Of a stretch of 64,000 nucleotides of DNA, positions 8,975 to 18,549 are shown piece by piece. A model generated the notes under the pieces. That model saw only the letters and a program-made list of their open reading frames with translations, searched no databases and was not told the origin of the DNA. Origin of the DNA: Methanolinea sp. UBA277. Lineage in GTDB: Archaea > Halobacteriota > Methanomicrobia > Methanomicrobiales > Methanospirillaceae. The position numbers and the translations under genes were made by a program. The stretch spans positions 186,001 to 250,000 of the forward strand of contig DANP01000020.1 of the NCBI GenBank assembly GCA_002499905.1. The letters are read 5' to 3'. Every line of letters starts with the position of its first letter. Positions within the stretch are counted from its first letter, which is position 1.

Positions 8975-9986
8975 GGACCCGCTCACCGACCCGGTCACCG
9001 GTTTTACCTACCCTGACCCCTGGGTCAGGGCTGCCGTCAGCCCGGAAGACCTCTCCCTGGTGAGGGCCGGGCATGCCGTGCTCACCTCCTCTGGCACCAT
9101 CCTGAAGCGGGGGTTTACCACCGGAACCACCGCTGCCGCCTGCTGCAAGGCAGCCATCCTCTCTGTGATACAACCGGTTGATTCGGTTGAGGTGACCATT
9201 CCCTGCGGGCTTACGGTCACCATCCCGGTGAAGGGTGTTGCGGGCCGGGCAGAATGCCGGAAATACGCCGGCGATTACCCGTCCGATGCCACCGCCGGTG
9301 TGCTCTTTTTGGCCGAGTACACCAGGAAGGCTGTCGGACTGGAGCTGATCACCGGAGACGGAATCGGCCGGTTCGTCCGCGACACCCCCCTGCACTTCAC
9401 CGGTGAGCCTGCTATCAGCACGCCGGCACTGGAATGCATCTTTGCCGCCATGGTGGACGGGCTCGCGGAAACCGGGCTCGAGGGGGCACGGGTCGCCCTC
9501 TCCATCCCTGACGGAGCCCGGGTGGCTGCATCCACCCTCAACCCGAAAGTCGGGATCGAGGGAGGCATCTCCATTCTCGGGACCACCGGGCTCGTGGAGC
9601 CCTGGGACGATCACCTCACCGAATCCGTCGCAGAAAGGGTCAGGAACACCGACCGGGTGGTCCTGACCACCGGGAGGATTGGCCTTCGCTTCTCACGGCT
9701 CCTCTTCCCTGATCACGAAGCCGTCCTTGCCGGGGCGAAACTGCGTGAGGGCCTCTCATGTGCTGACGGCGATGTGGTGCTCTGCGGGCTGCCGGGGCTT
9801 ATCCTCAAATTCCTCGATCCCGGCATCCTTGACGGGACCGGGTGCATGACCGTCGAGGAGCTCTCGGGCATGCCGGAGTTTGAGCAGAGGATGGCCAAGG
9901 CCTTCCGGAACGGGAAGGAGCGCTATCCCGGACTGAGGGTCGTGGTTATCAACCGGAGAGGAATAATCCTGGGGGATTCGGGATGA
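8943..9986 (+). CDS. cbiD: Cobalt-precorrin-5B C1-methyltransferase
   Basis: CbiD methylates C1 in the anaerobic pathway and is the member with no counterpart in the aerobic route. The signature LKRGFTTGTTAAACCKAA sits about 50 residues from the start, followed by VTIPCGLTVTIPV and IGRFVRDTPLHF. ATG codons at 8943 and 8955, both inside cbiC, are possible starts; neither has a clear ribosome site. It ends with an ATGA-type overlap with cbiE. Confidence 0.92.
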   Translation: MLNAMQNAIHEDPLTDPVTGFTYPDPWVRAAVSPEDLSLVRAGHAVLTSSGTILKRGFTTGTTAAACCKAAILSVIQPVDSVEVTIPCGLTVTIPVKGVAGRAECRKYAGDYPSDATAGVLFLAEYTRKAVGLELITGDGIGRFVRDTPLHFTGEPAISTPALECIFAAMVDGLAETGLEGARVALSIPDGARVAASTLNPKVGIEGGISILGTTGLVEPWDDHLTESVAERVRNTDRVVLTTGRIGLRFSRLLFPDHEAVLAGAKLREGLSCADGDVVLCGLPGLILKFLDPGILDGTGCMTVEELSGMPEFEQRMAKAFRNGKERYPGLRVVVINRRGIILGDSG

Positions 9987-10576
9987 AAGTTGTCGGCGTC
10001 GGGTGCGGACCCGGGATGCTCACCGAGGAGGCTGTCCGTGTCATCACCGGTGCGACCCTGGTCATGGGCTCAGGGAGAGCGATCGAACTGGCCTCCCGGT
10101 TTATCCCGGAGGAATGCGAGGTGCGGGTCATTGCCGACTTCTCCTCGCTCCCGGTGCCGGATCACGCCGTGGTGCTCTCCACCGGTGACCCGATGCTCGC
10201 CGGCCTCGGGTATCTGGGAGGGGAGATCATTCCGGGGATCTCCTCGCTCCAGCTGGCAGCCGCACGGCTGCATATACCACTCGAGCAGGTAACGGTCGTC
10301 CGGGCACACGGGAAGGATCACCGGCCGGCCTTAACCGGGATCGCGGAATCACTTGACCAGGGCAACATTGTCTATATCATCGCTGACCCGAAGTTCAGCA
10401 TCTCCGGGCTCTGCGATGCGATCGGGGAGAGGAGAGCGTGGATATCTGTTGCCTTGTGTGAGGATCTCGGGTACCCAAAAGAGCGTATCACGGTCGGAAC
10501 GGTTTCTGACCCTCCTGTCCCGCAATCCCGCCTGTTCTCGGTATTTGTGGGCAAATTTCCCGCAAACCGGGTTTAA
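9983..10576 (+). CDS. cbiE: Cobalt-precorrin-7 C5-methyltransferase
   Basis: The last tetrapyrrole methylase in the run, methylating C5. It begins VVGVGCGPGMLTEEAV and holds LSTGDPMLAGLGYL and PGISSLQLAAARL, typical of stand-alone CbiE. Together with cbiT it covers what aerobic organisms do with the fused CobL. The operon appears to end here; the next gene has its own TATA-like element. No cbiJ reductase follows. Confidence 0.92.
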   Translation: MKVVGVGCGPGMLTEEAVRVITGATLVMGSGRAIELASRFIPEECEVRVIADFSSLPVPDHAVVLSTGDPMLAGLGYLGGEIIPGISSLQLAAARLHIPLEQVTVVRAHGKDHRPALTGIAESLDQGNIVYIIADPKFSISGLCDAIGERRAWISVALCEDLGYPKERITVGTVSDPPVPQSRLFSVFVGKFPANRV

Positions 10577-10645
10577 TTCTCCCTGAAGGAATATAAGGGA
10601 GCACGCCATACTCTTTTTTCAGGAGAAGTTGAAGGAGAGAACAGA

Positions 10646-10825
10646 ATGGAGAAAGCGACAAAGAAACAGCTCAGTTTAATCTGTTTCCTGGCAGGGTTCG
10701 TCCTCGTGCTGCTGCAGGACCTCAAGGGATTTGCCACCATCGACCCGGGCTTTTCCTGGCCCTGGGCGCTCATGTTCTATATCGGGCTCCTGCTCATCGT
10801 GATCGGCTACTTCCTGAGAGGGTGA
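10646..10825 (+). CDS. Small two-helix membrane protein, function unknown
   Basis: A 59-residue protein, MEKATKKQLSLICFLAGFVL onward, with two predicted hydrophobic helices (about 9-23 and 39-55) joined by a loop containing QDLKGF and DPGFSWPWA, and a short basic end. A good ribosome site, AAGGAGAG, lies 8 bases before the ATG, and a TATA-like AATATAAG occurs near 10589. Spacing, start signal and membrane pattern support a real gene. No enzymatic motif is visible. Confidence 0.65.
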   Translation: MEKATKKQLSLICFLAGFVLVLLQDLKGFATIDPGFSWPWALMFYIGLLLIVIGYFLRG

Positions 10826-10994
10826 CATCCATGGAAGGTATCCCCCGACAGGCACCAGTTTTTTCCGGATCGCGGATAGCATGACCCCGGGCTTTTAATC
10901 CCGCCCGGTCAAACTCTGCCCCGCCCGGGATCAGACTTTTATCCGGCCTGCTGACGTTGTTCCCAGGTTGTACCACGATCTTTACCTTTTTCAT

Positions 10995-11807
10995 TCAGGC
11001 AATTCTCACCCGGTTCCCCTCACGGGCGATGAATCCCTCATCCTCGAGCTGGCTGAGCACCGGGCCGACTGCCGATGCGGGAAGATCCAGGGTCATGCAG
11101 AGATCCTCAATCACCGTATCAGCGCCTCCGACCAGCAGCCTGATGATTTTCCCCCGGATCTGCCGGTTCGAACCCTCGAAAGGTGCCTGCCGCTGGTAGT
11201 GCCTGCTCCGCCGGTTGGGGTTCCCAATGGCTGACCCCAGGTGCCAGCCATAGTCCATCAGGGCATTGTACCACTCCCGCGGATTCTCACGGCCCAGGGT
11301 CTCTTCAATGAGAGGGAGGATCTCGCGATCTGCTACCCCTGTCCGGTCTTTAAAGAAGCAGTGGATGAAAACCCGCCGTATATTGGTCTCGATCATCACC
11401 ACCGGTCTGTTGAAGGCGAAGGCGAGGATGGCAGCGGCAGTATACGGACCGATGGCGGGCAGACTCCGGAGGCTCTTTTCATTGTCCGGAAGAACACCCC
11501 CGAACCGTTCCACGATCTCCACGGCTGCTTTTTTCAGGGCAAGCGCCCGACGGTTGTACCCGAGTCCCTGCCATTCGCTGAGCACCTCTTCGATTGTTGC
11601 CTGTGCAAGGGATCCGATATCAGGGAACCGGGCGGTAAACCAGGTGTATTTCTCTTTCACCCGGTCCACCTGCGTCTGCTGGAGCATGATCTCGGAGACC
11701 AGGATCCGGTATGGATCGGCGGTATCCCTCCAGGGGAGGTCCCGGCGGTGGGAGTGGTAGAACGAGAGGATACGGTTTTGGAACGATTCCGGGGTCGGTA
11801 CAGTCAT
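10995..11807 (-). CDS. MutY-like HhH-GPD DNA glycosylase lacking the Fe-S cluster motif
   Basis: A base-excision-repair glycosylase of the helix-hairpin-helix GPD family. SEIMLQQTQV (38-47) carries the MutY-type catalytic Glu39, and the hairpin is LPAIGPYTAAAI (116-127). The residue after GP is Tyr122, where MutY proteins usually have Ser and endonuclease III has Lys. The catalytic Asp is replaced by Glu140 in MIETNIRRV. After YNALMDYG there is no four-cysteine cluster loop. Residues 215-270 resemble a winged helix rather than a MutT-like domain. The start at 11807 follows CAGGAGGGA; a longer frame to 11942 is open but unlikely. Mismatch specificity cannot be assigned. Confidence 0.85.
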   Translation of the reverse strand: MTVPTPESFQNRILSFYHSHRRDLPWRDTADPYRILVSEIMLQQTQVDRVKEKYTWFTARFPDIGSLAQATIEEVLSEWQGLGYNRRALALKKAAVEIVERFGGVLPDNEKSLRSLPAIGPYTAAAILAFAFNRPVVMIETNIRRVFIHCFFKDRTGVADREILPLIEETLGRENPREWYNALMDYGWHLGSAIGNPNRRSRHYQRQAPFEGSNRQIRGKIIRLLVGGADTVIEDLCMTLDLPASAVGPVLSQLEDEGFIAREGNRVRIA

Positions 11808-11859
11808 CTCATATGATGCCGGTTTTGCCGGCTTCCCTCCTGACTTATGGTATGTGGTT

Positions 11860-11881
11860 CCCGAAATAGCCTCCTTTCGGG
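11860..11881. repeat. Inverted repeat upstream of the mutY-like gene
   Basis: CCCGAAA and TTTCGGG form a perfect 7-base inverted repeat with an 8-base loop, between the photolyase 3' end and the glycosylase start on the minus strand. It could form a hairpin in the photolyase trailer or the glycosylase leader. No T tract follows, so terminator function is uncertain. The remainder of 11882-12074 shows nothing recognisable. Confidence 0.35.
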
Positions 11882-12074
11882 TACCTCGGGGTGCACAGGA
11901 AAATGAACATGCATACCTGGTGGCGAGGCAGGCAGGGTTCATCCTTTCTGACGGGCAGGAATCAAAGAAGGCAGGACGTCGAATTCAGACAGATGGCGGG
12001 GAGAGCCCCCGCGGCTGATGTATCTGAACAGAGGTTTAAGATCATACAGGGTTCGGGAACGGGCGAGAGGAAAA

Positions 12075-13460
12075 TCACTCCTTCTCCCCTGATTTTTCCT
12101 TCAGTTCCTCGATCCGATCGACGTACCGGTCGGCATCGAACTTCCGCTTCAGCCCGTTGTCATTCATGTACCGGATCTTCCCGAATACCGGCCGCTCCTG
12201 CCAGGCACGGTCGTGCTTCCCGAAGCACCAGGCTACCCCGGCAAAGCCGTTCGGATCCCGGCCGTCGAGCTCGTATCGGTTGTTCAGGGCAAGGGCGATC
12301 CGGAATCCCTCCTCCGGAGATTCCGACCACTCGAGTATCTTCTTGCCCCAGTACATCCGCATATACCCATGCATTTTTCCGGTATACCGCATCTCGTCCT
12401 GGGCGGCATTCCAGTAGGGATCATGGATTGCCGCCTCTTCGAACTCTTCAGGAGTGTATCTGTATTCCCGGATATCCCCGGCATGGTCCCCGAGGGTCTT
12501 TTTCGCCCAGTCAGGGAGACCGGCATAGGAATCGTACCAAGGATTATAGAAGACGTAATTCATGGAGAGTTCACGACGCACGATCAGTTCTTCGAGGTAT
12601 ACCCCTGCGTCAGGGTGGCCGGTTGCGAGTACCCTGAGAGCGATATCCAGCGGTGATATCTGCCCGAAATGGAGGTAGGGGCTCATGCCCGAGAGGGTGT
12701 GAGCATTTGGATCGTTCCGCTCTGCCGCATAGCGGTCCAGCCGTTCCCTGATGAACCGATCCAGGATCTCATGAGCTGCCTGCTCTCCGCCCTGCCAGGG
12801 TAGCCGGCTGGAAATGCCTGGGCGCTTCTCCCCGACTCCCGACATTATCCGCTCAAGGAACGATTCTGCAGCAGGATCCGTATCATCGCCGGACTCAATG
12901 GAGAGGGATGATTTTCCCGGCTTTTTTTCCTGAAACGGGACTAAAAACCGGTCAAATTTTCCGGTGATCTTCTTCCTGAAGGTGGCTGCGGACCATTCCT
13001 CCTTTTCCGAGGCAACCTCGACCGGGACGACCACATTGGTCTCGACCTGGCAGAGCGGACACTCCAGCTGAGCGGCGACCTTTTCCCGCCACTCCCGCTG
13101 GATCCGGAGATAGCCACAATCGGTCACTGCCAGTGCAGCATCAGCGGCAAGCCCGGGGATACGGTCGGCCGGATCACCATACCTGATCACCAGCCGGACC
13201 CCATAATCACCGAGCGTCCCCCCCAGCTCCCGGAGACCTTCGGCAAGGAACCGGTAGTGGGAACCCTGTGCATCAGGAAAATCAGGGCTGATCACAAAGC
13301 AGGCCACCACAGGGAGCGAGAGTCGTTCCGCACGCTCCACGGCGTACTGCCAGGCATGGTTGCACTGCACCCGGGGTGAGGCCTGCATCCAGTACAGGAC
13401 ATACCTGCCCTTCCGCACAGGCTGCCTGTTGAGTCGCTGCAACCGTTCCTGCCCGACCAT
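12075..13460 (-). CDS. phrB: Class II deoxyribodipyrimidine photolyase
   Basis: A flavoprotein that uses light to split cyclobutane pyrimidine dimers. At 461 residues it has the N-terminal alpha/beta photolyase domain (GRYVLYWMQASPRVQCNHAW near 18-37) and a C-terminal FAD domain. The class II signature is TGKMHGYMRMYWGKKILEW, with LNNRYELDGRDPNG and GVAWCFGKHDRAW downstream, which separates it from class I enzymes. ATG at 13460. Expected gene for a methanogen repair set. Confidence 0.96.
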   Translation of the reverse strand: MVGQERLQRLNRQPVRKGRYVLYWMQASPRVQCNHAWQYAVERAERLSLPVVACFVISPDFPDAQGSHYRFLAEGLRELGGTLGDYGVRLVIRYGDPADRIPGLAADAALAVTDCGYLRIQREWREKVAAQLECPLCQVETNVVVPVEVASEKEEWSAATFRKKITGKFDRFLVPFQEKKPGKSSLSIESGDDTDPAAESFLERIMSGVGEKRPGISSRLPWQGGEQAAHEILDRFIRERLDRYAAERNDPNAHTLSGMSPYLHFGQISPLDIALRVLATGHPDAGVYLEELIVRRELSMNYVFYNPWYDSYAGLPDWAKKTLGDHAGDIREYRYTPEEFEEAAIHDPYWNAAQDEMRYTGKMHGYMRMYWGKKILEWSESPEEGFRIALALNNRYELDGRDPNGFAGVAWCFGKHDRAWQERPVFGKIRYMNDNGLKRKFDADRYVDRIEELKEKSGEKE

Positions 13461-13579
13461 GTATGAGAGGTGGTCCTTTTCCCTACAAGAGCATTGGTGA
13501 AAGACTCACGGTGCCGGGAGGGTTTATGCGGGACTGCAGTGCATGTCCGGATCTGAGGTGAAAAAAGGTGATAATCGGG

Positions 13580-13927
13580 TTACATCCCAAGGAGTCTGAT
13601 CCAGCTGACAGGGAGCCCTGTTCTCTGGAATGTCCACCACAGGTTCCCGTCTGTTGATCCTACGGATCCCTGGGAGGTCCAGGTCATGCCAACAGGATTC
13701 CGGGCAATGTAGGAGGATATCCATTCTTCTTTTTCGGTTATTCCAGCAGTGAGCGTGGAACGATGAATGGATACGGTCTCGTTTACCGTCCCCTGCACGG
13801 ACACGCTGGTGCCCGTGGAGAAGTAGCTTCCTGCAGTGGAGAGACTGGTTGCCGCAGCCGCCCCTGCAAGCAGGCAGAGTACAAGACACAGCATGATCAG
13901 GGTGGATAGTTTTTTTCCTGTGGTCAT
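13580..13927 (-). CDS. Small exported protein, function unknown
   Basis: A 115-residue protein with a clear Sec signal peptide (MTTGKKLSTLIMLCLVLCLL, cleavage probably after AGAAA at about 26). The mature part is rich in Ser, Thr and Gly (SVSVQGTVNETVSIHRSTL) and tryptophan near the end (NLWWTF), suggesting a small beta-rich surface or secreted protein. No family was recognised. It stands alone between photolyase and mutL. Confidence 0.7.
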   Translation of the reverse strand: MTTGKKLSTLIMLCLVLCLLAGAAAATSLSTAGSYFSTGTSVSVQGTVNETVSIHRSTLTAGITEKEEWISSYIARNPVGMTWTSQGSVGSTDGNLWWTFQRTGLPVSWIRLLGM

Positions 13928-14022
13928 GGATTTCTCCTTTCCGGCGGGAACAGCGGATGTTCAGGTAGTAATGATCCCGGCACATTAAAAGTTTTCTGAA
14001 CCTCCCGGTTCAAGAGAGCCGT

Positions 14023-15807
14023 TCAGGTCCGCTGGAAGAGCTCATCGAGCTTCTTTTTGGTAAAGAATACCATGGTCGGCCTCCCATGGGGACAGGTAAA
14101 GGGATTTTCCGCATTCCGGAGCTGCCGGATCAGCCGTTCGCACTGCTCACGGGTACAGGCCGCTCCGGCTTTCACCGCCCCCCGGCAGGCAACAATCCTC
14201 CTGAGCCGCTCTGCTGCATCAGCCTCCTTCGGGAATCCGGGGGCGATCAGTTCGGCGATGATCTCCCTCACCTCGCCAGGGTCGATGCTCCTGCCGAGAG
14301 TGACCGGAACAGTCCGGATTGCCCAGGTCTGCGGTCCGAACGGCTCAACCACGAATCCTTCCCGTTTCAGGATCGGGAGGGCGAGGGAGAACATATCAGC
14401 CTCCCGCGGGGAGAGCTGAATCATCACCGGCTCGATCAGTTCCTGGGCGCGATCCCGGAATGCCGGCCAGGAACCGACCTGTTCATAGAGGATCCGTTCA
14501 TGGGCGGCATGCTGATCGATCAGGAGGAGATCATCATCGGGAGTTTTGCAGAGGATATAGAGGTTCGAGAACTGCCCGATGATTTCGAGGTCCGGGATCA
14601 GGTCAGATCCAGGTTCTTCCTGACCGGTCTCTGTCAGCCTGAGCTGTCGCCCGGTCAGGAGCTGCCCGCGCAACAGGGGTTCCCTCACCCCGGTCGCACC
14701 GGGATCGGAAGGGAGATACCGGGTCGGGGGGAGGGCATCCCGGGGGGCCGGACGTGCGGCAGCCTTTGTGGCATCTTTCTCGGGAATGAGGAGCCGGGAC
14801 TGCAGGGCCTCCCTGATGAGTCCCGTGATTTGAGCGAGGATCGTCTCCTCGTGCGAGAGCCTGACCTCCCGTTTTGCGGGATGGACATTGACGTCGACCT
14901 CGGTCCCCGGTATCATGATATCGAGGAATGCCACCGGATAGCGGTCACCGGGGAGGAGTGTCCCGTATGCCTCCCTGACTGCGGAGACGAGCAGCCGGGA
15001 TGAGACGGGACGGGAATTCACAGAGAGGAAAATCTGGTAGGGGTTCTTCCGGGAGAGATCGGGAACCGAGAGGTACCCCCGGACCCTGACCCGCTCTCCT
15101 TCAGCCGACACCTCCACGAGCTTCCCGGCAAGTTCGAGGCCGAAGAGGTGAATGAGCGCGTCATACAGCCCTCCTCCCCCCGGAACGGACAGCTTCTCCC
15201 TTCCGTCAACCGTGAGCCTGAAGGCGATGTGGGGATGGGTGATCACCAGTCTCTCGACCATGCCGGTGATGCGTGCGATCTCTGTGGCACGGGACCGCTG
15301 GAACTTTCTCCTGGCCGGGGTGTTGTAGAAGATCTCCTCAACGGTAATACTCGTCCCTTCCGGGCATCCGGCCTCCTGCTCCCCGGATATCGTTCCGCCC
15401 TTGTTCACCAGCCGGGTGCCGGGGACAGCCACTCCTCCCTTCACCCGGGTGACCAGGGTGACGCGGGAGACCGCGGCAATGCTGGCCAGGGCCTCCCCCC
15501 GGAACCCCAGGGTCGTGCAGGCCGGGAGATCATCAATCTCCCGGATCTTGCTCGTTGCATGGCGGGAGAAGGCAAGACGAGCCTCCTCCCGGTTCATACC
15601 GCAACCGTCATCAGTGACCGTTATTGCGGAGATCTGCCCCCGCCGGGAGGAGATCCTGATATCGATGACCGATGCCCCGGCATCGAGAGCATTCTCACAG
15701 AGTTCCTTGACCACCGATGCCGGCCGCTCCACCACTTCGCCGGCGGCGATCCTGCTGATGGTGACCTCATCGAGCTTCCGGATCCTGCACCGGGGTTCAT
15801 CCACCAC
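14023..15807 (-). CDS. mutL: DNA mismatch repair protein MutL
   Basis: GHKL ATPase that couples mismatch recognition by MutS to downstream repair. N-terminal motifs include IAAGEVVERPASVVKEL, ENALDAGAS, DDGCGM and TLGFRGEALASI. The C-terminal DQHAAHERILYE motif marks an endonuclease-proficient MutL, and CPHGRPT near the end is the partner motif. The start is probably GTG at 15807 after GGAAGGGGGTGG, overlapping mutS by 11 bases; an ATG at 15858 would add 17 residues. About 594 residues. With mutS it forms a two-gene operon. Confidence 0.95.
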   Translation of the reverse strand: MVDEPRCRIRKLDEVTISRIAAGEVVERPASVVKELCENALDAGASVIDIRISSRRGQISAITVTDDGCGMNREEARLAFSRHATSKIREIDDLPACTTLGFRGEALASIAAVSRVTLVTRVKGGVAVPGTRLVNKGGTISGEQEAGCPEGTSITVEEIFYNTPARRKFQRSRATEIARITGMVERLVITHPHIAFRLTVDGREKLSVPGGGGLYDALIHLFGLELAGKLVEVSAEGERVRVRGYLSVPDLSRKNPYQIFLSVNSRPVSSRLLVSAVREAYGTLLPGDRYPVAFLDIMIPGTEVDVNVHPAKREVRLSHEETILAQITGLIREALQSRLLIPEKDATKAAARPAPRDALPPTRYLPSDPGATGVREPLLRGQLLTGRQLRLTETGQEEPGSDLIPDLEIIGQFSNLYILCKTPDDDLLLIDQHAAHERILYEQVGSWPAFRDRAQELIEPVMIQLSPREADMFSLALPILKREGFVVEPFGPQTWAIRTVPVTLGRSIDPGEVREIIAELIAPGFPKEADAAERLRRIVACRGAVKAGAACTREQCERLIRQLRNAENPFTCPHGRPTMVFFTKKKLDELFQRT

Positions 15808-18454
15808 GGTCCACCCCCTTCCGCCCGCCGGCTTTCCGGTGGAGTTCGTAGAGCACATCGAGGGCCTGCCGGGGCGTCATGCTGTCGGGGTCCAGATCCC
15901 GGAGATCGGTGATGACCGGATCCGGGAGTGCCTGCGGGGCATCGACCAGGAGCATTTGGGTGTACCGCGTCACCCTTCCGCCCGGTCTCCCTTCCCCTCT
16001 CATCAGTTCATCGAGGAGGGCGGCAGCCCGATCGGTCACCAGGGGGGGAACTCCGGCAAGCGTGGCCACGTGAATGCCATAGCTCCGGTCGGTCGCCCCG
16101 GGGATGAGTGTGCGGAGGAAGACGATCTCGGAGCCGGTATCCCTGACCGCGAAGTGGTAGTTCCTGACCCTTTTGAGGTCGGATTCGGTGGTGACGATCT
16201 CATGGAAATGGGTTGCAAACAGTGTCCGGGGCCCGGCCTGCCTCTTTCCATGGAGAAACTCGAGCACCGACCGCGCTATGCAGTAGCCGTCGAGGGTACT
16301 CGTACCCCTCCCGATCTCATCGAGGACGACCAGGCTCTTTCCGGTCACGTTGTTCAGAATATTGGCAAGCTCGAGCATCTCCACCATGAAGGTGCTCTGG
16401 CCACTGGCCAGGTCGTCAAAGGCTCCCACCCGGGTGAAGACCCGGTCCACCAGCCCGATCCGGGCATGGGTTGCCGGCACAAAGGAGCCTGCCTGGGCCA
16501 TGATGACGATCAGGGCGACAGCCCGCATGTAGGTGGATTTCCCGGCCATGTTGGCGCCGGTGATGATCAGGATCTGTTCACCGCTCCCCGAGAGGGTGGT
16601 ATCATTGGGGACAAAGGAGACTGCTTTCGCCAGTTCCACCACCGGGTGCCTCCCCTCCCGGATCAGGATGTCGGTTGAGGTGTCCAGCACCGGGCGGGTG
16701 TAGCGGTAGCGGACCGCCGCTTCCGCAAGCGAAGAGAAGAGATCGAAGGCTGCCATGCCCCGGGAGATGGCCTGGAGCAGGGGAAGGCTCCCTGCCAGGC
16801 GGTTGAGCAGCTCAACGTACAGTTCCTGTTCAAGGGTGCACAGCCCCTCCTCGGCAGAGACGATAGCCGCCTCCTGCTCCCTGAGTTCCGGCAGGGTGAA
16901 CCGTTCACCGGTTGAGGTCGTCTGTTTCCGCTCGTATTCGGTGGGGACAAGGTGCAGGTTCGGCCGGGTCACCTCGATATAGTATCCGAATACGGAGTTA
17001 TAGGCAACCTTGAGCGACCGGATCCCGGTCCGTTCCCGCTCCTGCTGCTGCAGGGCAATGATCCACTCCTTTCCCCGCGATGACCGGGTCCGGAACGAAT
17101 CAAGACGGGCATCGTAGCCGTCCCGGAATATCCTCCCGTTCCGGACAGAGACTGGCGGGTCTTCGGTGATCGCCCGCCAGATGAGGGAGACGACCGGATC
17201 AGGATCCCCGAGATCCCCGCACGCCGCGGCCAGGATCGGGGGGAGATTCTTCCCGGCAACGACATCGCGCAAAACCGGCACGGTTTCGAGGGATCGCGCA
17301 AGGGAGGTGAGGTCCCGCGGCGAGGCGTTCCGGCAGGCAATCCTGCCTGCGATCCGTTCGATATCGGCGGTCCTGGAGAGAAGATCCCGGATCTTCACCC
17401 GGACCGGGGTGTCTCCGGCAAAGAACTCCACCGCATCAAGCCGATCATTCATCCGGACTGCCGAGAGGAGCGGGGCCGTGAGCCACTGGCGGAGGAGCCG
17501 GCTTCCCATCGGTGTTCCGGTCAGATCGAGGATGGAGAGGAGGGTCGGGTCACCGGGCCTGCCCCTGATGCTCCGGGTGATCTCGAGGTTCCGCTGGGTG
17601 ATGCTGTCGATCACGCAGTACTCGGATACCTGCCGGAAGGAGAGCCCCCGGACATGGGAGAGTTCCCTCCGTTGCGTCTCCTTTGCGTAGCGGAGCGCGA
17701 TGGCGGCAGCCTTCACCGCTGCCGGGGACCCGGTGATACCATACCCTTCCAGCCCCTCAACACCGAACTGCTCTTTTAAAAGCCCTTCTGCCTCATCACG
17801 GCCGGGTGATGCTCCCGTTCCCGTGACCAAGACACCGCACTCCCGGACCGGGCCCTCCAGGTCCTGCTCCAGCTCCCGGGGAAGCAGGCATTCGGCCGGC
17901 TGGTAGCGCCGGATCTCAGAGACGAGGTCCCCGTTCCCGCCGTCCCGGCTACAGGTGGTCGCCAGGAACTCGCCGGTAGAGAGATCGAGGAACGCAAGTC
18001 CCAATCCGGGGGCACGATCTTCGGCGGCGACGGCCATCAGGTAACAGGCTGCCGGGGAGGTGAGCATCCCTTCATCGATGACCGTGCCGGGGGTGATGAC
18101 CCGCACCACTTCACGCTTCACGATTCCTTTCGCACGTTTTGCGTCCTCCACCTGGTCGCAGACCGCTACCTTGTAGCCCTTTGCGATCAGCCGGGAAATG
18201 TAGCCCTCTGCAGCATGGCAGGGGACGCCTGCGAGGGGGATCTTCTTCCCCGAACCGTCCTTTGAGCGGGAGGTGAGCGCGATATCGAGCTCCTGTGATA
18301 CGGTTTCTGCATCCTCACCAAACGTCTCGTAGAAGTCGCCGATGTGGAAGAAGAGGATGGCGTCCCGGTGCTGCTCCTTGATCGACCAGTACTGGGCCAT
18401 TACCGGCGTCGTTCTTGACGATGCCGGCCGGCCGCCGCGCTCAGGATCGGCCAT
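15797..18454 (-). CDS. mutS: DNA mismatch repair protein MutS
   Basis: Mismatch-recognition ATPase. The N-terminal clamp has GDFYETF, the Phe-Tyr-Glu mismatch wedge. The C-terminal ABC-type ATPase has Walker A GANMAGKSTYMRA (canonical GPNMGGKST with two changes), FMVEMLELANIL, Walker B VVLDEIGRGTS and FATHFHE. Start at 18454 is favoured because a TATA-like GGTATACATTTG lies about 30 bases upstream, within the longer frame that extends to 18502. The product has 885 residues. MutSL in archaea is generally regarded as acquired from bacteria; base composition here matches the neighbours. Confidence 0.95.
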   Translation of the reverse strand: MADPERGGRPASSRTTPVMAQYWSIKEQHRDAILFFHIGDFYETFGEDAETVSQELDIALTSRSKDGSGKKIPLAGVPCHAAEGYISRLIAKGYKVAVCDQVEDAKRAKGIVKREVVRVITPGTVIDEGMLTSPAACYLMAVAAEDRAPGLGLAFLDLSTGEFLATTCSRDGGNGDLVSEIRRYQPAECLLPRELEQDLEGPVRECGVLVTGTGASPGRDEAEGLLKEQFGVEGLEGYGITGSPAAVKAAAIALRYAKETQRRELSHVRGLSFRQVSEYCVIDSITQRNLEITRSIRGRPGDPTLLSILDLTGTPMGSRLLRQWLTAPLLSAVRMNDRLDAVEFFAGDTPVRVKIRDLLSRTADIERIAGRIACRNASPRDLTSLARSLETVPVLRDVVAGKNLPPILAAACGDLGDPDPVVSLIWRAITEDPPVSVRNGRIFRDGYDARLDSFRTRSSRGKEWIIALQQQERERTGIRSLKVAYNSVFGYYIEVTRPNLHLVPTEYERKQTTSTGERFTLPELREQEAAIVSAEEGLCTLEQELYVELLNRLAGSLPLLQAISRGMAAFDLFSSLAEAAVRYRYTRPVLDTSTDILIREGRHPVVELAKAVSFVPNDTTLSGSGEQILIITGANMAGKSTYMRAVALIVIMAQAGSFVPATHARIGLVDRVFTRVGAFDDLASGQSTFMVEMLELANILNNVTGKSLVVLDEIGRGTSTLDGYCIARSVLEFLHGKRQAGPRTLFATHFHEIVTTESDLKRVRNYHFAVRDTGSEIVFLRTLIPGATDRSYGIHVATLAGVPPLVTDRAAALLDELMRGEGRPGGRVTRYTQMLLVDAPQALPDPVITDLRDLDPDSMTPRQALDVLYELHRKAGGRKGVDRGG

Positions 18455-18549
18455 AGCACTATCAAGTCTTCCCGGGATGACAAATGTATACCGATCCAGC
18501 ACTCCCCGTCCACAGAAGTTTGATACCCGGCCGGTTCAAATCCCCTTCT

